A stretch of DNA of 64,000 nt from Streptomyces sp. NBC_00659 (GCF_036226925.1 NZ_CP109031.1:5952001-6016000); one strand, 5' to 3'. Numbered from the stretch's first letter, positions 45,479 to 54,922 are shown. Made by a program: numbers and translations. Notes: generated by a model not told the origin, from the letters alone.

Positions 45479-46732
45479 ATGACGATCAGTAAGCGGCGCA
45501 GGCGTCTTGTGGCGGCGTCCGCACTGCTCGGCGGGGTGCTGGTGCTCTCTGCGTGCAGCGGAGGCGGGGACAAGGCCGGCGCATCGGACGGCGGCGACTC
45601 CACGTCGCAGGCCAAGGTCGACGAGGCCGCGGCCAAGAAGACGTCCGAGGCCCTGATCAAGATCACGCCCAAGGACGGCTCCGACAACGCCTCGATCAAC
45701 AACGGCACCGCCGTCACGGTCAGCAAGGGCTCGCTCACGTCCGTCACGATGAAGACCGCGTCCGGCACCGCCGTCGCCGGTCAGATATCGGCGGACAAGA
45801 AGAGCTGGAAGCCGCTGAACCGGCTGGAGCGCGCCACCACGTACAAGATCGCCGCCGAGGCCGCCGACTCCGAGGGCCGCACCGCCCACGAGAACGCGTC
45901 GTTCACCACGGTCTCCCCGGCCAACAGCTTCATCGGCAACTTCACGCCCGAGGACGGTTCCACCGTCGGTGTCGGCATGCCGGTCTCGATCAACTTCGAC
46001 AAGGCGATCACCGACAAGGCCGCGGTGCAGAAGGGGATCACCGTCTCCTCCAGCAGCGGCCAGGAGGTCGTCGGGCACTGGTTCAGCGCCAACCGCCTGG
46101 ACTTCCGCCCCGAGAGCTACTGGACCGGCGGTTCCACCGTCACTCTCAAGCTGAACCTCGACGGGGTCCAGGGCGCGAGCGGTGTCTACGGCGTGCAGCA
46201 GAAGACGGTCACCTTCAAGATCGGCCGCAACCAGGTCTCCATCGTCGACGCCAAGACCAAGACGATGCAGGTCACCCAGGACGGCAAGGTCGTGAAGACC
46301 ATCCCGATCTCCGCGGGCGCCCCGGAGAACACCACGTACCAGGGCCAGATGGTGATCTCCGAGAAGTTCAAGGAGACCCGGATGGACGGCTCGACGGTCG
46401 GCTTCAAGGACGAGAAGGGCAAGGGCGAGTACGACATCAAGGACGTGCCGCACGCCATGCGTCTGTCGAACTCCGGCACCTTCATCCACGGCAACTACTG
46501 GGGCCCGAAGTCCATCTTCGGCTCCGTCAACACCAGCCACGGCTGTGTGGGTCTGTCCGACACCAAGGGTGCCAACGACGCCAACACGCCCGCCGCGTGG
46601 TTCTTCACCCACTCGCTGATCGGTGACGTCGTGGTCGTCAAGAACACCGGCGACAAGACCATCGCCCCGGACAACGGCCTCAACGGCTGGAACCTGGACT
46701 GGGCGGCCTGGCAGGCCGGTTCGGCTGCCTGA
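45479..46732 (+). CDS. L,D-transpeptidase lipoprotein
   Basis: The 417-residue exported protein has a basic head (KRRRRL), a hydrophobic segment and lipobox L-S-A-C with Cys26 as lipidation site. Two Ig-like domains follow at about residues 60-240 (PEDGSTVGVGMPVSINFDKAI begins the second). The YkuD catalytic domain at about 245-385 has His354 and catalytic Cys356 in SHGCVGL. It forms 3-3 cross-links in peptidoglycan outside the membrane. ATG 45479 follows GGAG with good spacing. The architecture is that of actinobacterial LdtMt2-like enzymes. Confidence 0.94.
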   Translation: MTISKRRRRLVAASALLGGVLVLSACSGGGDKAGASDGGDSTSQAKVDEAAAKKTSEALIKITPKDGSDNASINNGTAVTVSKGSLTSVTMKTASGTAVAGQISADKKSWKPLNRLERATTYKIAAEAADSEGRTAHENASFTTVSPANSFIGNFTPEDGSTVGVGMPVSINFDKAITDKAAVQKGITVSSSSGQEVVGHWFSANRLDFRPESYWTGGSTVTLKLNLDGVQGASGVYGVQQKTVTFKIGRNQVSIVDAKTKTMQVTQDGKVVKTIPISAGAPENTTYQGQMVISEKFKETRMDGSTVGFKDEKGKGEYDIKDVPHAMRLSNSGTFIHGNYWGPKSIFGSVNTSHGCVGLSDTKGANDANTPAAWFFTHSLIGDVVVVKNTGDKTIAPDNGLNGWNLDWAAWQAGSAA

Positions 46733-46806
46733 GCCGAGGCGCGAGCTCGACGGTCCGCGCAGGCCGAGGCGGGACCTGACGGTCCGCCGAGGCAGGGACG
46801 CGAACG

Positions 46807-46854
46807 AACACCGATGCGGCGGTGGCCCTCACGGGCCGCCGCCGCATCGGTGTT
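46807..46854 (+). terminator. Terminator of the L,D-transpeptidase gene
   Basis: The 22-base arms 46807-46828 and 46833-46854 pair with one wobble around the loop TCAC and are followed by TTTCCC-like sequence. Confidence 0.8.
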
Positions 46855-46946
46855 TCCCAAAGATTTCTGGGCCCGGCCACAGCCTTCTCATGGTTCTCTT
46901 ATTTCGGCCTTATTCCTTCATCACACGCCGTAACTAGCTTGCGGCC

Positions 46947-48407
46947 ATGTTCTTCACCTACCTGAGGCGCGAACTGCGCCGCCGCAGAAAGGCGGCCCTC
47001 GTCGTCGCCTCCGGGCTCGCCCTGGGCATAGCCCTGGTCATCGTGGTCAGCTCCGTGTCCTCGGGCATGGAGAAGGCGCAGGGCAAGGTCCTCCAGTCGC
47101 TGTACGGGCTGGGGACCGACATGACGGTCACCAAGGCCGCCGCGCCGGCCAACAGCACCAGCGACCGCCCGCGCTTCAACTTCGACGCGAAGGACAGCGA
47201 TTCCGACAAGGAACAGAGCAGCGACCGCGTCATGGTCCAGGGCTTCCAGACCCTGGCCTCCTCGACCGTCTCCAAGGTCGACGCGCAAAAGGGCGTCGCG
47301 GACTCCGTCGGGGGCCTGAGCCTCCAGGTCATCCGCATCAACGGCCAGTTCACCCGGGGCCAGTTCAAGCAGGACCCGAACAGTGGTGGCAGCCGGCAGG
47401 GCGGCCCCGGCGGCGGCCAGCAGTCCCCAGAGGGCCGCGTCGAGGGCGGCGGCGCCAACTTCGACGTCAACAACTACACGGTCTACGGCACCGACGTCAC
47501 CAAGCCGGCCCTGGGCCCGCTGACCTCGTCGAAGATCACCAGCGGTCGTACGTTCAAGACCTCCGAGACGAATGCCAAGGTCGTCGTCGCGGACACGTCG
47601 TACGCCAAGGAGAAGAAGCTCAAGCTCGGTGGCACCGTCACCGTCAAGAGCGTCAAGTACAAGATCATCGGCATCGCGACCCCGGACAGCGGTGACGCGG
47701 CGGCCAACCTCTACATCCCGCTCCAGCAGGCGCAGACGCTCAGCGACTCCAAGAACAAGGTCACGACGATCTACGTCAAGGCGTCGGACTCGCAGCAGAT
47801 CGCCGGCGTCAAGAGCACCATCCAGAAGAACATCTCGGGTACGACGGTCACCACCTCCGCCGACCTCGCGGACACGGTCTCCGGCTCCCTGTCCACCGCC
47901 TCCGACCTCGCCTCCAGCGTGGGCAAGTGGCTGTCGATCGCGGTGCTCGTGGCCGCGTTCCTGGTCGCCGGTCTGCTCACCTCCTCCGCCGTGTCCCGCC
48001 GGGTGCGCGAGTTCGGCACCCTCAAGGCGCTCGGCTGGAAGTCGAGCCGGGTGACCCGCCAGGTGGTCGGCGAGGCCATCGTCAACGGTCTGGTCGGCGG
48101 TGCCCTCGGTATCGCCCTCGGCCTCGCCGGCGCCTACGTCGTCACCGAGATCAGCCCCAACCTCCAGGCACAGCTGGGGAACACGGGCGGCGGCCAGGGC
48201 GGCGGTCCCGGCGGCGGCGGCTTCGGCGGCCCGGCGCGGCAGACCGCCTCCAAGGCCCTCGATGTCGCGCTCACCGCGCCCGTCAGCGTCAACACCATCG
48301 TCATCGCGGTCGCCCTGGCCGTGGCCGGCGGTCTGATCGCCGGAGCCTTCGGCGGCTGGCGCGCCTCCAGGCTGCGCCCCGCCGACGCCCTGCGCCGCGT
48401 CGAATAA
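46947..48407 (+). CDS. ABC transporter permease (MacB/FtsX type)
   Basis: The 486-residue permease has one N-terminal transmembrane helix (about residues 17-36) and a large extracytoplasmic domain (about 40-320) with a Gly/Gln-rich loop (GGSRQGGPGGGQQSPEG). Three C-terminal helices lie near residues 330-350, 378-398 and 450-470, the last loop containing another Gly-rich stretch. ALGWKSSRVTRQVVGEA is the coupling region typical of FtsX-like permeases. It forms an operon with the ATPase gene 41 bp downstream. Such pairs act in envelope stress or peptide export; the substrate is unknown. Confidence 0.9.
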   Translation: MFFTYLRRELRRRRKAALVVASGLALGIALVIVVSSVSSGMEKAQGKVLQSLYGLGTDMTVTKAAAPANSTSDRPRFNFDAKDSDSDKEQSSDRVMVQGFQTLASSTVSKVDAQKGVADSVGGLSLQVIRINGQFTRGQFKQDPNSGGSRQGGPGGGQQSPEGRVEGGGANFDVNNYTVYGTDVTKPALGPLTSSKITSGRTFKTSETNAKVVVADTSYAKEKKLKLGGTVTVKSVKYKIIGIATPDSGDAAANLYIPLQQAQTLSDSKNKVTTIYVKASDSQQIAGVKSTIQKNISGTTVTTSADLADTVSGSLSTASDLASSVGKWLSIAVLVAAFLVAGLLTSSAVSRRVREFGTLKALGWKSSRVTRQVVGEAIVNGLVGGALGIALGLAGAYVVTEISPNLQAQLGNTGGGQGGGPGGGGFGGPARQTASKALDVALTAPVSVNTIVIAVALAVAGGLIAGAFGGWRASRLRPADALRRVE

Positions 48408-48448
48408 GCCCCGCCCCTCACGTACTTACGTATCCCAGGAGTAAGACC

Positions 48449-49132
48449 ATGTACGAACTCAGAGGCGTCACCAAGCGCTATGCGCGGGGCAAGGAAACGA
48501 TCGACGCGCTCGCGGGGATCGACCTGACGATCGGCGACGGCGACCGGCTCGTCATCCAGGGGCCCACCGGCGGAGGAAAGTCCACCCTGCTCCAGATGCT
48601 CGGCGGGCTCGACCGCCCCACCGCGGGCAGCGTCGAACTCGACGGCGTCGACATGGCCAGGCTGTCCGAGGCGAAGCTCACCAGGGTGCGCAGCGAGAAC
48701 ATCGGCTTCGTCTTCCAGAGCTTCAACCTGATCCCCACGCTCACCGCCCAGGAGAACGTCGAGACCGCGCTCGTACCGCTGCGCGTGAAGGCGAAGGAAC
48801 GGCGTGAGAGGGCCGCGGCGGCCCTGGAGTCCGTGGGACTCGCCGAGCGGCTCGGGCACCTGCCCGCCGAGCTGTCGGGCGGTCAGCAGCAGCGCGTGGC
48901 GATCGCCCGCGCCCTGGTCAAGCAGCCCAAGGTGCTGCTCGCCGACGAGCCCACCGGCAACCTCGACGAGGGCATGCGCGACGAGATCATGGACGTGCTC
49001 GAAGCCATGTGGAAGGAGCACGGGCTGACCTTCATCATGGTCACCCACGACTCCGCGATCGCGAAGAAGGCCCCGCGCGTCGCCACGATCCGCAAGGGGA
49101 AGATCAGCGTCAAGGAGAACGCGGGAGCCTAG
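48449..49132 (+). CDS. ABC transporter ATP-binding protein (LolD/MacB type)
   Basis: This 227-residue ATPase has Walker A GPTGGGKST near residue 38, Q loop FVFQSFNLIPTLTAQENV, signature LSGGQQQR, Walker B VLLADEPTGNLD and the switch His in VTHD. It energises the permease encoded immediately upstream. ATG 48449 follows AGGAG. Its TAG stop (49130-49132) is the first three bases of an inverted-repeat element, so the original C terminus may have been different by a few residues. Confidence 0.93.
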   Translation: MYELRGVTKRYARGKETIDALAGIDLTIGDGDRLVIQGPTGGGKSTLLQMLGGLDRPTAGSVELDGVDMARLSEAKLTRVRSENIGFVFQSFNLIPTLTAQENVETALVPLRVKAKERRERAAAALESVGLAERLGHLPAELSGGQQQRVAIARALVKQPKVLLADEPTGNLDEGMRDEIMDVLEAMWKEHGLTFIMVTHDSAIAKKAPRVATIRKGKISVKENAGA

Positions 49133-49365
49133 TGCCGCGACAGGCAACGTTCGCCCCGTCGCGACTCCCGGCACGCTCCCCCAAGCTCTTCGAGCAGGGG
49201 GCACCCCCACTCGCCGCACCGGCCGAAAGCCCAAGTACATCCAGTACGAGGACTTCCGGCCGGCACACCGAGAGCACGCTCCCCCAAGCTCTCGGCTTCG
49301 CTCGAGCAGGGGGGACCCCCATGGCGCCGCTCCTTGACGGGCAAACATTGCCTGCCGCGGCACTA
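49130..49365. mobile_element. MITE-like element with TA ends (236 bp)
   Basis: The ends TAGTGCCGCGACAGGCAACG at the left and its imperfect complement at the right are about 27-base inverted repeats with four mismatches. TA occurs at both outermost edges, as expected for an IS630-type TA duplication. The interior holds two copies of GCTCCCCCAAGCTCT with GAGCAGGGGG partners, which can form hairpins. No transposase is encoded. The left end supplies the stop codon of the ABC ATPase gene. Confidence 0.72.
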
Positions 49366-49459
49366 GCGGCTGCGGGCACGGGACCGCCGGGCGGAGCGTG
49401 TGTGCTCCGGCCGGCGGCCCCGGCCCGTTTCCCACGGCGCGGAAGTGAGCCCGCAGCGA

Positions 49460-49494
49460 AAGGGCCACCGGAAAGAGAGCTTCCGGTGGCCCTT
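49460..49494 (+). terminator. Hairpin upstream of the globin-fusion gene
   Basis: AAGGGCCACCGGAA (49460-49473) pairs exactly with 49481-49494 around a 7-base loop and is followed by a T-containing run. It probably ends transcription from the ABC operon. Confidence 0.65.
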
Positions 49495-49512
49495 CCGTGT
49501 TTGTGTGGGGGC

Positions 49513-50283
49513 ATGACCGTCTCGACAGTCGAATACGTCCGCTACCGGATTCCCGAGGAGCAGTCGGCCGAGTTCCTGGCCGCCTACACCCGCGCCGCCG
49601 TCCAGCTCGCCGCGGCCCCGCAGTGCGTCGACTACGAACTCGCGCGCTGTGAGGACGACTTCGAGCACTTCATCCTGAGAATCACCTGGACCTCGACCGA
49701 GGACCACATCGAGGGTTTCCGCACCTCCGAGCTCTTCCCCGACTTCCTCGCCGAGATCCGCCCCTACATCGGCAGCATCGAGGAGATGCGCCACTACAAG
49801 CCGACCTCGGTACGGGGCCAGGGCGCCTCCGTGCCCACGCTCTACGCCTGGGCGGGCGGCGCCGAGGCCTTCGCCCGTCTCACCGAGGCCTTCTACGACA
49901 AGGTCCTCAAGGACGACCTCCTCGCGCCGCTGTTTGCCGGCCTCGCGCCCGAACACGCCACCCATGTCGCCCTCTGGCTCGGCGAGGTCTTCGGCGGACC
50001 GCCCGCCTACTCCGAGACCCAGGGCGGCCACGGCCACATGGTCGCCAAGCACCTGGGCAAGGGCATCACGGAGGTCCAGCGCCGCCGCTGGGTGAACCTG
50101 CTCCAGGACGCCGCCGACGACGCGGGGCTCCCCACCGACGCCGAGTTCCGCTCCGCCTTCCTCGCCTACGCCGAGTGGGGCACGAGGCTGGCCGTGTACT
50201 TCTCCGGCCCGGACGCGAAGCCGCCGACGGAGCAGCCCGTACCGAGGTGGACGTGGGGCGCGGCGCCGCCGTACACGCCGTGA
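49513..50283 (+). CDS. Antibiotic-biosynthesis-monooxygenase domain fused to truncated haemoglobin
   Basis: The 256-residue protein has an ABM-type dimeric ferredoxin-like domain at residues 1-95 (EYVRYRIPEEQSAEFLAAYTRAA...HFILRITWTSTEDH). A group II truncated haemoglobin follows at about 102-228 (LYAWAGGAEAFARLTEAFYDKVLKDDLLAPLF...HMVAKHLGKGITEVQRRRWVNLL), with His in HMVAKH as the likely proximal haem ligand. ABM domains act in haem degradation or quinone oxidation. The fusion suggests an oxygen-, NO- or haem-linked oxidase. ATG 49513 follows GGGGG. It is convergent with the XRE regulator gene. Confidence 0.88.
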   Translation: MTVSTVEYVRYRIPEEQSAEFLAAYTRAAVQLAAAPQCVDYELARCEDDFEHFILRITWTSTEDHIEGFRTSELFPDFLAEIRPYIGSIEEMRHYKPTSVRGQGASVPTLYAWAGGAEAFARLTEAFYDKVLKDDLLAPLFAGLAPEHATHVALWLGEVFGGPPAYSETQGGHGHMVAKHLGKGITEVQRRRWVNLLQDAADDAGLPTDAEFRSAFLAYAEWGTRLAVYFSGPDAKPPTEQPVPRWTWGAAPPYTP

Positions 50284-50294
50284 GCCCGGATCCG

Positions 50295-51209
50295 TCAGCG
50301 GGGTGAGGACGCGCCCGCCCGGGTGGCGTCCGTCCCCCACGACGCCAGCAGCCGCAACGCCTCGGCGGAGCCGGACCCCGGCTCCGCGTGATACGTGACC
50401 AGCGCCAGCTCGCTGTCGCCGATCAGCCGGAACGACTCGAACTGCAAAGCGAGGTCGCCCACCAGCGGATGCCGCAGCAGCTTCACCCCGTGGCTCTTCT
50501 CCTTCACGTCGTGCGTCGCCCACAGCCGCCGGAAGTCCTCGCTCTTCACGGACAGCTCCCCGACCAGCGCGGCCAGCCGCGGATCGTCCGGATGGCAGCC
50601 CGCGTCCATGCGCAGCAGACAGACGATGTCGATCGCCTTCTGCTCCCACTCCACGAACAGCTCCCGGTACTCGGGCCGCAGAAAGACCATCCGCGCCCAG
50701 TTCCGCTCCTGCGGCGGCAGCTCCGACCAGTCCCCGAACACGGCCGCGGCCATCCGGTTCCACACGAGCACGTCCGAGCGCCGGCCGGTGATGTACGCGG
50801 GGACGCCGTCGATCGTGTCCAGCAGCTGGCGCAGGGAACCGCGCACCTGCTGCGGCCTGGCCGCCTGCCTCTTCTTGTGCTGCTTGGGCTTCGCGAGGTG
50901 CGTGAGGTGGTTGTGCTCGGCATCCGTCAGGCGCAGCGCCCGCGCGATGGAGTCCAGCACCTCGGCCGACACATTGCGGCCGTTGCCCTGTTCGAGGCGT
51001 GTGTAGTAGGCGACGGACACCCCGGCCAGCTGGGCCAGCTCCTCGCGGCGCAGCCCGGGAACCCGGCGGTGCCGCCCGAAGTCGGGCATCCCGACGTCCT
51101 CCGGCTTCAGCCGGGCGCGGCGGCTGCGCAGGAACTCGCTCAGCTCGGCGCGCCGGTCGAGAGCGTGGGCCGTCTCCCCGGCGGGCACTTCGGAGGGCTG
51201 TTCATCCAT
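50295..51209 (-). CDS. XRE family regulator with MmyB-like domain
   Basis: The 304-residue protein has a helix-turn-helix at about residues 24-95 (LSEFLRSRRARLKPEDVG...PGLRREELAQLAGVSVAYYTRLEQG). A PAS-like MmyB ligand-binding domain follows from 130 to 285 (TIDGVPAYITGRRSDVLVWNRMAAAVFGDW...RNWARMVFLRPEYRELF). MmyB-type regulators bind fatty acids and usually control a divergent short-chain or zinc dehydrogenase gene, as here. The adjacent alcohol dehydrogenase gene at 51382 is its probable target. Confidence 0.92.
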   Translation of the reverse strand: MDEQPSEVPAGETAHALDRRAELSEFLRSRRARLKPEDVGMPDFGRHRRVPGLRREELAQLAGVSVAYYTRLEQGNGRNVSAEVLDSIARALRLTDAEHNHLTHLAKPKQHKKRQAARPQQVRGSLRQLLDTIDGVPAYITGRRSDVLVWNRMAAAVFGDWSELPPQERNWARMVFLRPEYRELFVEWEQKAIDIVCLLRMDAGCHPDDPRLAALVGELSVKSEDFRRLWATHDVKEKSHGVKLLRHPLVGDLALQFESFRLIGDSELALVTYHAEPGSGSAEALRLLASWGTDATRAGASSPR

Positions 51210-51381
51210 ACGTCCAGTATCGACGGTCGTACGCCCCGGAGCCTGACCCCGTCAGTGGTAGGACCAGCGAACGTACGCAGAACCGTGGTCTGGGTGAGTT
51301 CCGGGGGATCGGGCAGGCTGGACGCCGTGCCCGGCGTGAGACAGCCGGGCACGATCACCCCCTCCCGAGGAGAACCCCGGC

Positions 51382-52425
51382 ATGACCACTGTCGTTGCGT
51401 ACGCCGCTCCCGCCGCCAAGGCTCCGCTGGAGCGCACCACCATCGAGCGTCGTGAGGTCCGAGAGCACGACGTCCTGATCGACATCAAGTTCGCCGGCAT
51501 CTGCCACTCCGACATCCACCAGGCCCGCGAGGGCTGGGGGAAGGCCACCTTCCCGATGGTGCCGGGCCACGAGATCGCCGGCATCGTCGCCGAGGTCGGC
51601 TCCGGTGTCACCAAGTTCAAGGTCGGCGACCGCGTGGGCGTCGGCTGTCTGGTCGACTCCTGCCGCGAGTGCGACAACTGCAAGGCCGGTCTGGAGCAGT
51701 ACTGCACCGGCGGCAGCGTGGGCACGTACAACGCCGTCGGCAAGGACGGCGAGCCCACCTACGGCGGCTACTCCGAGAAGATCGTCGTCGACGAGAACTA
51801 CACCCTGCGCATCCCCGACGGCATCTCCCTCGACGTGGCCGCGCCGCTGCTCTGCGCCGGCATCACCACGTACTCCCCGCTCAAGCACTGGAACGCGGGC
51901 CCCGGCAAGAAGGTCGCCGTCCTCGGCATGGGCGGTCTCGGCCACATGGGCGTCAAGATCGCGCACGCGCTCGGCGCCGAGGTCACGGTCCTCTCCCAGT
52001 CGCTCCGCAAGAAGGACGACGGCCTGAAGCTCGGTGCCGACCACTACCACGCCACCAGCGACCCGGAGACCTTCAAGGCGCTGCGCGGCACGTTCGACCT
52101 GATCCTGTCCACCGTCTCCGCCCCGCTGGACCTGGACGCCTACCTCGCGCTGCTGCGCACGGACGGCGCCTTCGTGAACGTGGGCGCCCCCGAGGAGCCG
52201 GTCCGGCTCAACCTCTTCTCGGTGATCGGCGGCCGCAAGACCCTCGCGGGCTCCGGCATCGGCGGCATCCAGGAGACCCAGGAGATGCTGGACTTCTGCG
52301 CCGAGCACGGCTTCGGAGCCGAGATCGAGCTGATCGACGCGTCCGAGATCAACGAGGCGTACGAGCGGGTCCTGGCGAGCGACGTCCGCTACCGCTTCGT
52401 GATCGACGCGGCCACGATCGGCTAG
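51382..52425 (+). CDS. Zinc-dependent alcohol dehydrogenase (cinnamyl-alcohol/AdhC type)
   Basis: The 347-residue medium-chain dehydrogenase has catalytic-zinc ligands in GICHSDIHQ and PGHEIAG, four structural-zinc Cys in [15 protein letters not shown], and nucleotide-binding [17 protein letters not shown] near residue 180. The GSIGG-like [14 protein letters not shown] near 290 is typical of NADPH-dependent aldehyde reductases of this group (YjgB/AdhC). It interconverts aldehydes and primary alcohols in the cytosol; the substrate is not set by the sequence. It is divergent from and probably controlled by the XRE regulator. Confidence 0.94.
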   Translation: MTTVVAYAAPAAKAPLERTTIERREVREHDVLIDIKFAGICHSDIHQAREGWGKATFPMVPGHEIAGIVAEVGSGVTKFKVGDRVGVGCLVDSCRECDNCKAGLEQYCTGGSVGTYNAVGKDGEPTYGGYSEKIVVDENYTLRIPDGISLDVAAPLLCAGITTYSPLKHWNAGPGKKVAVLGMGGLGHMGVKIAHALGAEVTVLSQSLRKKDDGLKLGADHYHATSDPETFKALRGTFDLILSTVSAPLDLDAYLALLRTDGAFVNVGAPEEPVRLNLFSVIGGRKTLAGSGIGGIQETQEMLDFCAEHGFGAEIELIDASEINEAYERVLASDVRYRFVIDAATIG

Positions 52426-52567
52426 TCCCGGCGACGGGTCCGGGTGACGTGGCCACGATCCGCCGGTCCCGGCGACCCGGCCACGATCCGCTGGTCACCG
52501 CGGCTCGGGCGGTCCGCCGGTTTCGGTAGGCCGGGCGGTCCGGCCGTCTCGCGAAGCAGGACCCCTG

Positions 52568-52601
52568 GGCGCCGTTCCGGTCGTACGACCGGAACGGCGC
52601 C
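52568..52601 (+). terminator. 34-bp perfect palindrome after the alcohol dehydrogenase gene
   Basis: GGCGCCGTTCCGGTCGT (52568-52584) is immediately followed by its exact complement, with no loop. It is followed by TTCGTG. It probably acts as terminator. The rest of 52426-52771 shows no gene, only short repeats around GGCCACGATCCG. Confidence 0.65.
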
Positions 52602-52771
52602 TTCGTGCTTCTCACCGGAGGTGACCTGCCAGAATGCCCGGTTCCGGCGGCCGCCGCCCAACGGATGTGCGGGATGGCGATTACTGGATAGAGTCACCCT
52701 TTTACACATGGTTGTGGGGACAACCAACGGGGCCTTCTGGGCTGCCGGCATCGGGGGAGGGCCTGCACCAC

Positions 52772-54922
52772 ATGAGTCGTCGCTCTACGGGTTTCGTCGG
52801 CGTCTGGGCCGAGGTTCAGCGGCAGCAGCAGCGCCAGCGGGAGCTCGACGCGCGACGGCGCCGGCAGGAGGAGCAGCAGGCGCGGGCCCAGCAGCGGCGC
52901 GCCGCCACGGAGTACCGCGAGTACCGGCAGGCCGAGGCGCGACGCCGTACCGAAGAACTCGACGCGCAGGTCGCCTCGTTGCAGGGCCTGCTCGCCGCGG
53001 GCTGCCGGGCGCCCGCCTTCCGGGCCGCCGCGCTCCTGCGCGCCGAGGACATCCAGCCCTTCGCCCCGGGGCCGCTGGCCCAGCCGGTGGTCATGCCGGA
53101 CATCGGCCGGTACCAGGCCCAGAGCGGCTGGACCGCGAACCGCCGGGCGCAGGCGCAGGCCGAGGCCCAGGCGCGCTTCGAGCGGGACTGGCACGCGGCC
53201 CAGGCCGCCGAGGCGCACCGGCAGCGGCAACTGGCTTCGTACCAGCGGGAGTACCAGCAGTGGGCCGACGGCCGGCTGGCGGAGGTGCGGCGGCACAACA
53301 CGGGTGTCGCCGAGGTGGCCGAAGGAGTCCGCCGCAGGGAGCCCGACTCCGTGATCGAGTACTTCTCCGCCGCTCTCTACTCGTCCTCGGCGTGGCCGGA
53401 GGGCTTTCCGCGCCGGATCGCCGCCGCCTACGACGCGGCGGCCGGGCAGCTCGTCCTCGACTGGGAGCTGCCCGCGTACGACGTCGTCCCCGAGGTGAAG
53501 TCCGTCCGGTACCTGTCCGGGGCCGATCAGGACAAGGAGACAGCCCGTCCCGTGACCCAGCGGCGGAGCCTGTACCGCGAGGTCCTCGCGCAGTGCGCGC
53601 TGCTCGTGCTGCACGAGCTCTTCGGAGCCGACGAGCAGAGCGCACTCGAATCGGTCGTCCTGAACGGCTTCGTGGACGGACACGACCCCGCCACGGGCCG
53701 GCCGGACCACATCGTTCTCGTCACGGTCATGGCGGCCCGCTCCTCGTTCCTCGGACTGCACCTGGCGCAGGTGGACGCGGGCAGCTGTCTGACCGACGGA
53801 CTGCGCGGGCAGCTCTCGGCCCGCCCGGACCAGCTCACGCCCGTACGGCCGGGCCGGCGGCCGCAGGACGTCGGGAACCGTGTCGTCGCCCACGGCAGCG
53901 ACGAGGAACCCGACCTGTACGCCATGGACCCGATCGCGTTCGAGGAGCTCGTGGCCGATCTCTTCCGGGCCATGGGGATGCAGGCGGTGACGACCCAGCG
54001 CTCGAACGACGGCGGCGTGGACGTCGACGCGCTGGACCCGGCGCCGATCCGGGGCGGCAAGATCGTCGTCCAGGTGAAGCGGTACCGGAACACCGTGCCG
54101 CCCACCGCCGTACGCGATCTGTACGGGACGGTGCAGGACGCGGGCGCCAACAAGGGGGTGCTCGTGACGACGTCGGGGTTCGGCCCCGGCTCGCACACCT
54201 TCGCCGACGGCAAGCCGCTGGAGCTGGTCGCGGGCCCCGAACTCGTGGACCTGCTGCATCGCCATGGGCTGCGGGGGAGGCTGGGTGACGCGGGCCGCTC
54301 GCGGGCGGAACCGGCCTCCCGGCCGTCACCGCGACCGTCGGAGCCGTCGTCGGAGCCGTCGTCGAGGCCGTCACGGTCGGATCAGGGGCCCGGGCGGCAG
54401 GGGCCCGGACAGCCGGACCAGGGGCCCCGGCTGCCCGACGATCACAACATCCTGGGCATGGGGTGGACCGGAAGCGTCGCCCTGGACGTCTGCGCGCTCG
54501 TCTGCCGGGGCGGCCGTGTCCTCGGCGACGATCACTTCGTCTTCTACAACAACCCGCGGACACCGGACGGTTCGGTGTCCGCGCTGCCCGCGTCGCCGCC
54601 CGACAAGGCCGCGATCGGCGTCTCCTTCGACGCGCTGCCCGCGGAGGCCGACCGGGTCGTCCTCGTGGCCGCCGTCGACCCCGAGGCCGCCCCGGACACC
54701 GACCTCTCAGGTTTCACGGACGCCCGCATCCGGCTGCTCGGCCAGGATCTCGCCGAACTGGACCGGCTCGACGTCTCCGACGGCCGACCGGGCGAGACCG
54801 CCCTGGTGCTCGGCTCCTTCCGCCGCAGGAACGACGGGGACTGGAAGTTCGTCCTCGGAGGCAAGGGCTACCCGGGCGGTCTCGAGGAACTCGTACGGGA
54901 CTTCGGCATCGCGGTGGAGTAG
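52772..54922 (+). CDS. Mrr-like restriction endonuclease domain fused to TerD domain
   Basis: The 716-residue protein has an N-terminal Gln/Arg/Ala-rich coiled coil (about residues 10-70 and 120-200) and a globular middle (220-380). A Mrr-type PD-(D/E)xK nuclease domain at 385-500 keeps Glu391/392, Asp417 in GGVDVDA and Gln434-Val-Lys436. A Pro/Ser/Arg linker leads to a C-terminal TerD domain (559-716) with LDVCALVCRGGRVLGDDHFV and FYNN. TerD domains bind calcium in stress and tellurite-linked systems; Mrr domains cut modified DNA. No other ter gene is adjacent. ATG 52772 follows GGGGGAGGG. A role in DNA defence or damage response is inferred. Confidence 0.88.
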   Translation: MSRRSTGFVGVWAEVQRQQQRQRELDARRRRQEEQQARAQQRRAATEYREYRQAEARRRTEELDAQVASLQGLLAAGCRAPAFRAAALLRAEDIQPFAPGPLAQPVVMPDIGRYQAQSGWTANRRAQAQAEAQARFERDWHAAQAAEAHRQRQLASYQREYQQWADGRLAEVRRHNTGVAEVAEGVRRREPDSVIEYFSAALYSSSAWPEGFPRRIAAAYDAAAGQLVLDWELPAYDVVPEVKSVRYLSGADQDKETARPVTQRRSLYREVLAQCALLVLHELFGADEQSALESVVLNGFVDGHDPATGRPDHIVLVTVMAARSSFLGLHLAQVDAGSCLTDGLRGQLSARPDQLTPVRPGRRPQDVGNRVVAHGSDEEPDLYAMDPIAFEELVADLFRAMGMQAVTTQRSNDGGVDVDALDPAPIRGGKIVVQVKRYRNTVPPTAVRDLYGTVQDAGANKGVLVTTSGFGPGSHTFADGKPLELVAGPELVDLLHRHGLRGRLGDAGRSRAEPASRPSPRPSEPSSEPSSRPSRSDQGPGRQGPGQPDQGPRLPDDHNILGMGWTGSVALDVCALVCRGGRVLGDDHFVFYNNPRTPDGSVSALPASPPDKAAIGVSFDALPAEADRVVLVAAVDPEAAPDTDLSGFTDARIRLLGQDLAELDRLDVSDGRPGETALVLGSFRRRNDGDWKFVLGGKGYPGGLEELVRDFGIAVE

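Noticed and set aside
46899..47288. Minus-strand frame in the ABC permease gene
   Set aside because: It lies wholly within and opposite a conserved permease and has no motif of its own.
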